Origin: JABDCD01 sp964469525
GTDB lineage: Bacteria; Pseudomonadota; Alphaproteobacteria; Rickettsiales; SXRF01
DNA: 64,000 nucleotides
Assembly: GCA_964469525.1 (NCBI GenBank)
Contig: CAYXYU010000001.1
Coordinates: forward strand, 124,001 to 188,000
Reading direction: 5' to 3'
A program made the translations under genes and the position numbers. Under the pieces are notes generated by a model. That model was not told the origin of the DNA. It searched no databases and was given only the letters and a program-made list of their open reading frames with translations. Positions 59,604 to 64,000 of the stretch are shown here, in pieces. The stretch's first letter is position 1. Each line of letters begins with the position of its first letter.

Positions 59604-60839
59604 ATGACGATAGCAGCCAACACCACCCTCCGTTTTCCCATCTACCTGGACTACCAGGCGACGACGCCGACCGATCCGCGGGTGGTGGAGAAAATGCTGC
59701 CGTGGTTTACCGAGAAATTCGGCAACCCGCATTCGCGCAGCCATGCCTTCGGCTGGGAGGCGGAAGCGGCGTGCGACCTGGCGCGCGAGCAGGTGGCGGC
59801 GCTGATCGGCGCAACGGAGAAGGAGATCATCTTCACCTCCGGCGCCACGGAGTCGAACAACATCGCCATCAAGGGCGTGGCGCGGTTCAACAAGGACAAG
59901 AAAAATCATCTCATCACCGTGGTTACCGAGCATAAATGCGTGCTCGATTCGGCACGGCATCTCGAGCAGGAGGGATTCGAAGTCACGTACCTGCCTGTAC
60001 AGAAAAATGGCATCATCGACCTGGAGCAGTTGCGTGCAGCAATCAAGGACAGCACCGTGCTGATGTCGGTGATGGCGGTCAATAACGAGGTCGGCGTCAT
60101 CCAGCCGCTGGCGGAAATCGGAAAGCTCTGCCGCGAGAAGGGGGTGTTCTTCCATACCGACGCGGCGCAGGCCTTCGGTAAGATTCCGCTCGATGTCGAA
60201 GCGATGAATATCGACCTGATGAGCATCTCCGGTCATAAGATATACGGCCCCAAGGGCATCGGCGCGCTGTATGTGCGCCGCCGCCCGCGCGTGCGGCTCG
60301 AACCGCTGTTCTCTGGCGGCGGGCAGGAGCGCGGTTTCCGCTCCGGCACACTGGCGACGCCGCTGGTGGTGGGCCTTGGCGAAGCGGCGCGCATCGCGAA
60401 AGAAGAGATGGGCAAGGATGCCGAGCATGTGCGCCGGCTCTATAATAAATTCCTCACCGAAATTCTCGACGGAGTGAAGGATGTGTACTTAAACGGCGAC
60501 CGCGAGCGGCGCTGGCCGGGCAACATCAACCTGAGCTTTGCCTATGTCGAGGGCGAGTCGATGATCATGGCGCTGAAGAACCTCGCCGTGTCGTCCGGCT
60601 CGGCCTGCACCTCGGCATCGCTCGAGCCGTCCTACGTGCTGCGTTCGCTGGGCGTGGGCGAGGAGCTGGCGCATACCTCGATCCGCTTCGGCTTCGGCCG
60701 CTTCACGACGGAAGAGGAGGTGGATTACGCTATCGCGCTGGTGAAAGGCAGCATCGACAAGCTGCGCGAGATGAGCCCGCTGTGGGAAATGACGCAGGAA
60801 GGCATCGATATCAGCAAGATCGAATGGGCGGGGCATTAA
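59604..60839 (+). CDS. iscS: Cysteine desulfurase IscS
   Basis: 411 residues, close to the usual IscS length. YLDYQATTPTDPRVVEKMLP, FTSGATESNNIAIKG, TVVTEHKCVLDSARHLEQEG, HTDAAQAFGKIPLD, the PLP lysine in SISGHKIYGPKGIGALYVRR, and the catalytic loop SSGSACTSASLEPSYVLRSL. The C-terminus ends ISKIEWAGH, near the conserved IscS end that contacts IscU. It provides sulfur for Fe-S assembly. The stop overlaps the next ATG by one base. Confidence 0.96.
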   Translation: MTIAANTTLRFPIYLDYQATTPTDPRVVEKMLPWFTEKFGNPHSRSHAFGWEAEAACDLAREQVAALIGATEKEIIFTSGATESNNIAIKGVARFNKDKKNHLITVVTEHKCVLDSARHLEQEGFEVTYLPVQKNGIIDLEQLRAAIKDSTVLMSVMAVNNEVGVIQPLAEIGKLCREKGVFFHTDAAQAFGKIPLDVEAMNIDLMSISGHKIYGPKGIGALYVRRRPRVRLEPLFSGGGQERGFRSGTLATPLVVGLGEAARIAKEEMGKDAEHVRRLYNKFLTEILDGVKDVYLNGDRERRWPGNINLSFAYVEGESMIMALKNLAVSSGSACTSASLEPSYVLRSLGVGEELAHTSIRFGFGRFTTEEEVDYAIALVKGSIDKLREMSPLWEMTQEGIDISKIEWAGH

Positions 60840-61183
60840 TGGCTGAAGCAGAAAACATCATTAATGTTCCAGAGCAGTTTGAACGTACTGACGATAGAGG
60901 GTATCTGTCAGCGCATATCAAATTGACAAAGCAGATACGGGATATCGCAGAGCAGCCTATAGATGGTGTGACGGCGGGCTTCGTCGGTGCGAGCATGAAA
61001 TCGGATAACCGGGCGCTGCTCGAACAGGCCTGCGAAGACGTAGCGAGAAAAATATTATTGTCAGATGAGGACATCAGATCGGTAACAGCAGAACAGGCGC
61101 GCCAGTGGGTAATCCAGAGATATGAACTCTTTCTGGAGAATCCGAAACTGGCGGAATCCTCCCGCGGCGCGGCAATACATTAG
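60839..61183 (+). CDS. Unknown small protein between iscS and iscU
   Basis: 114 residues from ATG 60839, overlapping the iscS stop. It is hydrophilic and mostly helical (LTKQIRDIAEQPIDGVTAGF; LLEQACEDVARKILLSDEDI; AEQARQWVIQRYELFLENPK) with one Cys. I recognise no family. Its base composition is richer in A and T than iscS and iscU. Tight spacing (10 bases before iscU) implies co-expression with the Fe-S machinery. Function not known. Confidence 0.8.
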   Translation: MAEAENIINVPEQFERTDDRGYLSAHIKLTKQIRDIAEQPIDGVTAGFVGASMKSDNRALLEQACEDVARKILLSDEDIRSVTAEQARQWVIQRYELFLENPKLAESSRGAAIH

Positions 61184-61193
61184 GAGATAGATT

Positions 61194-61598
61194 ATGGCAT
61201 ACAGCGAAAAAGTGATCGACCATTATGAGAACCCGCGCAACGTGGGTTCGCTGGATAAGAACGACGACAGTGTCGGCACTGGGTTAGTCGGTGCGCCCGC
61301 CTGCGGCGACGTCATGAAGCTGCAGATCAAGGTCGGCGCGAACGGTGTCATTGAGGACGCGAAGTTCAAGACGTTCGGTTGCGGCTCGGCGATTGCCAGC
61401 TCGTCGCTGATCACCGAATGGGTCAAGGGCAAGTCGCTCGACGAGGCGCAGACCATTAAGAATACCGAAATCGCGCAGCATCTCAGCCTGCCGCCGGTCA
61501 AAATCCATTGCTCGGTGCTGGCCGAGGATGCGATCAAGGCGGCGATTGCCGACTACAAGAAAAAACACGGCGCGAAAGGCGAGCAGGACGCCGCATAG
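61194..61598 (+). CDS. iscU: Iron-sulfur cluster scaffold IscU
   Basis: 134 residues. The three scaffold cysteines are Cys37 (GAPACGDV), Cys63 (TFGCGSA) and Cys106 (IHCSVLA), with Asp39. The HscA recognition motif LPPVK is at 99-103. Fe-S clusters are built here with sulfur from IscS and passed on with HscA and HscB. GGAG lies upstream. iscA starts 1 base after the stop. Confidence 0.97.
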   Translation: MAYSEKVIDHYENPRNVGSLDKNDDSVGTGLVGAPACGDVMKLQIKVGANGVIEDAKFKTFGCGSAIASSSLITEWVKGKSLDEAQTIKNTEIAQHLSLPPVKIHCSVLAEDAIKAAIADYKKKHGAKGEQDAA

Positions 61599-61599
61599 C

Positions 61600-61935
61600 A
61601 TGGCCGCACCCCTGATGAACGTCTCCGACGCGGCGCTGAGCCGCATCCATGCGCTGCTGAATAAGCGCGGGAAACCCTCGGCGGGTATCAAGGTCGGGGT
61701 GCGCACGCGCGGCTGCTCGGGGCTTTCCTATACCATCGAATATGCCGATGAAGTCGGCAAGTTCGACGAGGTGGTGGAGAAGGATGGCATTAAAATTCTG
61801 ATCGACCCCAAGGCGGTGATGTTCCTGATCGGCACCGAGATGGACTATGTCGAGGAGAAGCTGAAAAGCGGTTTCGTCTTTCGGAACCCCAACGAAAAAG
61901 GCCGCTGCGGCTGCGGCGAGAGTTTCCATGTGTAA
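61600..61935 (+). CDS. iscA: Iron-sulfur cluster assembly protein IscA
   Basis: 111 residues from ATG 61600; the frame is open further upstream within iscU but that part is not IscA-like. VSDAALSRIHALLNKRGKPS, GVRTRGCSGLSYTIEYADEV (first Cys) and the C-terminal GRCGCGESF (Cys-x-Cys) define the A-type carrier family. It probably carries iron or a nascent cluster to apo-proteins. Confidence 0.95.
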   Translation: MAAPLMNVSDAALSRIHALLNKRGKPSAGIKVGVRTRGCSGLSYTIEYADEVGKFDEVVEKDGIKILIDPKAVMFLIGTEMDYVEEKLKSGFVFRNPNEKGRCGCGESFHV

Positions 61936-61942
61936 CGTGCTC

Positions 61943-62027
61943 GTCATTCCCCGGATTCGCGAAGCGAATCCTAGGAAATTAAGTGACTGGATCGCCCTAG
62001 AATCGCTGACGCGATTCAGGCGATGAC
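61943..62027. repeat. Palindromic repeat (cattccccg family)
   Basis: gtcattccccggattcgcga with agcgaatcctaggaaat, then ccctagaatcgc, tgac, gcgattcaggcgatgac. It is similar to 34660-34744. It lies between iscA and hscB, 5 bases before the hscB start. Confidence 0.78.
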
Positions 62028-62032
62028 TGACG

Positions 62033-62551
62033 ATGGATTACTTTGCCCTATTGGGCCTTCCCCACGCCTTTACCCTCGACCCGCAGGCGCTCGAAGCCGC
62101 CTATTTTGCCGCGCAGCGCCAGTATCACCCCGACCGCTTTGTCGGTAAGCCGGACAAGGAACGGCAGGCAGCGATGCAGCGCTCGGTCGATATCAATAAC
62201 GCCTATGACACGCTGAAATCGCCCCTGAAGCGCGCGCAGTACCTGCTCAAGCTGCAGGGCATCGCGGTGAGTGGTGAGGATGATGCGCTGAAACCCACTG
62301 CCGACCTGCTGGCGGAGGTGATGGAATGGCGCGAGCAGGCGGCGGAGGCCGAAACGTCAGAGCAGCTCGATAAGCTGGACCATGCGCTGTACCGGATGGC
62401 CGAGGCGGCGGAAGACGACATCGCTGAAGCCGGGCTTCAGAAAGACTGGCAAGGCATGGCGAAGCTGGTGCTGCGGCTTGGCTATCTCCTCAAGACGCGC
62501 GAGGAAATCACCACCCACCGCATCCGCCTGAAGAAGCGGGGGATAGCGTGA
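62033..62551 (+). CDS. hscB: Fe-S assembly co-chaperone HscB
   Basis: 172 residues. The J-domain has YFAAQRQYHPDRFVGKPDKE (the HPD motif) after DYFALLGLPHAFTLDPQALE. The C-terminal three-helix domain binds IscU (LDKLDHALYRMAEAAEDDIA). It stimulates the HscA ATPase. Its stop overlaps the start of hscA by four bases. Confidence 0.95.
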   Translation: MDYFALLGLPHAFTLDPQALEAAYFAAQRQYHPDRFVGKPDKERQAAMQRSVDINNAYDTLKSPLKRAQYLLKLQGIAVSGEDDALKPTADLLAEVMEWREQAAEAETSEQLDKLDHALYRMAEAAEDDIAEAGLQKDWQGMAKLVLRLGYLLKTREEITTHRIRLKKRGIA

Positions 62552-64000
62552 ACCTGCTGCAAATCCACGAACCGGGGCAGACGCCGTTGCCGCACCAGGA
62601 TACGCTGGCGGTGGGGATCGACCTTGGCACAACCAACTCGGTGGTGGCGGTTGCCACCCTTTCTCCTTCCCCCCTTGTGGGGGAAGGCGGGATGGGGGGG
62701 GGCTCTCCACACACTCATGCACCGCATTTGTTGCACCCGCCCCCCCACCCTAACCCTCCCCCACAAGGGGGGAGGGAAATAGTGCAGGCCGAAGTCATCC
62801 ACAACATCCATGGTCACGCGCTGGTGCCTTCTGTCGTGTTTTACGGAAGCGACGGCAGCATCGAAGTCGGTTATCCGGCGAAGCAGCGTTTTGACAAGGG
62901 TGAAAAGGGGGCCATCGGCTCGATCAAGCGGCTGATGGGGCGCGGACCGGAGGATGTAAAGCCGCTGCTTGGCGTACTGCCTTACGATATTGTACCCGGT
63001 AACGGTACTGTGCGTATCCGGGCTGGCGGCAGGGAAGTGACACCGATGGAGGTGTCGGCGGAGATACTGAAGCATTTGAAACAGGATGCCGAACGCGCGT
63101 TGGGGCGTGAGGTTAATCGCGCGGTCATCACTGTGCCGGCCTATTTCGACGATGCCGCACGCGCAGCGACCAAGGATGCGGCGCGTCTGGCCCGGCTCGA
63201 GGTGCTGCGGCTGATCAACGAGCCGACAGCGGCAGCGCTGGCCTACGGGCTCGATAAGGGAGCGCAGGGTATTTACGCGGTGTACGACCTGGGCGGCGGC
63301 ACGTTCGACATCTCGCTTCTCAGGCTGGAGCAGGGCGTGTTCCAGGTGCTGGCTACTGCAGGCGATACCGCACTGGGCGGCGATGATTTCGACCAGGCGG
63401 TGGCGGCATGGATAGTGGCGCAGCTCAATATCGGGGAACAGGAGTTGAGCAGCGGAGAAGTGGGCAGGCTGGTGGCGCTGGCGCGGGATGCCAAGCACAA
63501 GCTTTCGCGCAGCGAGACGGCGATTATCGCCTACAGGGGAAAGACAGTGACGCTCACGCGCGAGATTTTTGAGGAGTTGATCCGCCCCTATGTGGAACGG
63601 ACACTGGCTGTATGTGAGCAGGCGTTGCTCGACGCGAAGCTGACGACCAGCGATGTCAAGGGCGTGGTCATGGTCGGCGGCTCGACGCGCGTCAGGCTGG
63701 TGATCGACAGCGTGCGCGAGCTGTTTGGCAAGGAACCGCTGAATGACGTCAACCCTGACGAAGTGGTCGCCATCGGCGCGGCGATTCAGGCAGAGGGGCT
63801 GACGCAGGGCTCTGACAACCTGCTGCTGGATGTCGTACCGCTGTCGCTGGGGCTGGAAACCATGGGCGGGCTGACCGAGAAGATCATCGAACGCAATACC
63901 CCCATCCCGGTATCGGTGGCGCAGGAATTCACTACCTACCAGGACGGGCAGGACGGTATGCAGATCCATGTGGTGCAGGGCGAACGCGAGATGGTGCGCG
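62548..64000 (+). CDS. hscA: Fe-S assembly chaperone HscA (partial, with an in-frame repeat insertion)
   Basis: The first 484 codons are present; the window ends inside the gene. The start is GTG 62548, overlapping the hscB stop. Hsp70 signatures: phosphate-1 loop GIDLGTTNS (23-31), NRAVITVPAYFDDAARAATK, INEPTAAALAYGLDKGAQG, YDLGGGTFDISLL and MVGGSTRVRLVI. Residues about 37-81, rich in Pro, Gly and His, are encoded by a palindromic repeat placed between the first beta-strand and the strand containing LVPSVVFY. I checked all codons through it; the frame is open. Partner of IscU and HscB. Confidence 0.93.
   Translation, partial: MNLLQIHEPGQTPLPHQDTLAVGIDLGTTNSVVAVATLSPSPLVGEGGMGGGSPHTHAPHLLHPPPHPNPPPQGGREIVQAEVIHNIHGHALVPSVVFYGSDGSIEVGYPAKQRFDKGEKGAIGSIKRLMGRGPEDVKPLLGVLPYDIVPGNGTVRIRAGGREVTPMEVSAEILKHLKQDAERALGREVNRAVITVPAYFDDAARAATKDAARLARLEVLRLINEPTAAALAYGLDKGAQGIYAVYDLGGGTFDISLLRLEQGVFQVLATAGDTALGGDDFDQAVAAWIVAQLNIGEQELSSGEVGRLVALARDAKHKLSRSETAIIAYRGKTVTLTREIFEELIRPYVERTLAVCEQALLDAKLTTSDVKGVVMVGGSTRVRLVIDSVRELFGKEPLNDVNPDEVVAIGAAIQAEGLTQGSDNLLLDVVPLSLGLETMGGLTEKIIERNTPIPVSVAQEFTTYQDGQDGMQIHVVQGEREMVR
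62656..62789. repeat. Palindromic repeat inserted in frame in hscA
   Basis: Left: cccccttgtgggggaaggcg followed by ggatgggggggg. Right: cccccccaccctaaccctcc followed by cccacaaggggggaggg. The two halves are inverted relatives and each contains its own small stem. The insert encodes mainly Pro, Gly, His and Ser. Confidence 0.85.

Noticed and set aside
62482..63969. A 495-codon minus-strand open frame opposite hscA
   Set aside because: The plus-strand frame is a clear HscA from GTG 62548 to the window end. The antisense frame is a by-product.

Overview
The window is bacterial chromosome, GC-rich by eye and almost fully coding. It reads as an alphaproteobacterium. The order nuoF-N, birA, coaX, RNase J, methylmalonyl-CoA epimerase, DUF1467, proS, lolC, lolD, dnaE is a familiar alphaproteobacterial arrangement, as are def-fmt-truA next to dapD and fdxA next to carD. 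An ISC-type iron-sulfur operon with two cysteine desulfurase genes, and many palindromic repeats lying inside protein-coding genes, recall Rickettsiales-like lineages. However, folate synthesis, a lysine-pathway gene (dapD), comEC and a motA gene are present, so I do not assign an order.

Layout. 1-11446: end of nuoF through nuoN (respiratory complex I), with three extra genes inside the operon: a DUF4429-like protein, a DedA-family protein and a small membrane protein. An inserted DUF559 nuclease cassette separates nuoI from the small membrane gene. 11448-14772: birA, coaX and RNase J. 14769-17455: a five-gene minus-strand operon of unrecognised glycine-rich membrane proteins. 17574-25148: mce, DUF1467, proS, lolCD and dnaE. 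25240-26842: motA, a tiny lipoprotein and an AT-rich gap. 26843-34649: pabB, pabC, folK, folP, folC (folate), a DUF2125-like protein, a histone H1-like protein and dapD. 34750-39104 (minus): truA, fmt, def, an orphan and gltX. 39152-44193: comEC, a membrane methyltransferase-like protein and uvrD. 44320-49788: two DUF192 proteins, a basic protein with NVWG repeats, a polytopic membrane protein, an SDR oxidoreductase, a frameshifted GIY-YIG nuclease cassette and ccmC. 49830-52482: fdxA, a carD with a histone-like tail, another glycine-rich membrane protein and small unknowns. 52518-56861: uvrA, ssb and a hydrolase. 56959-64000: cysE, iscR, a cysteine desulfurase paralog, iscS, an unknown, iscU, iscA, hscB and hscA (cut by the window end).

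The most unusual signal is the palindromic repeats. About ten sequence families are visible. Some sit between genes. Others are inserted in frame inside uvrA, uvrD, the iscR tail, the cysteine desulfurase paralog (twice) and hscA, as described for Rickettsia palindromic elements. Two nuclease genes of unrelated folds (DUF559 at 4980 and GIY-YIG at 48582) are each bounded by inverted copies of a palindrome and by a direct duplication of the neighbouring gene's end (20 and 36 bp). Both look like insertions of small nuclease-plus-palindrome mobile cassettes. That two-case pattern is my leading candidate for an undescribed system. It is an inference from sequence layout only.
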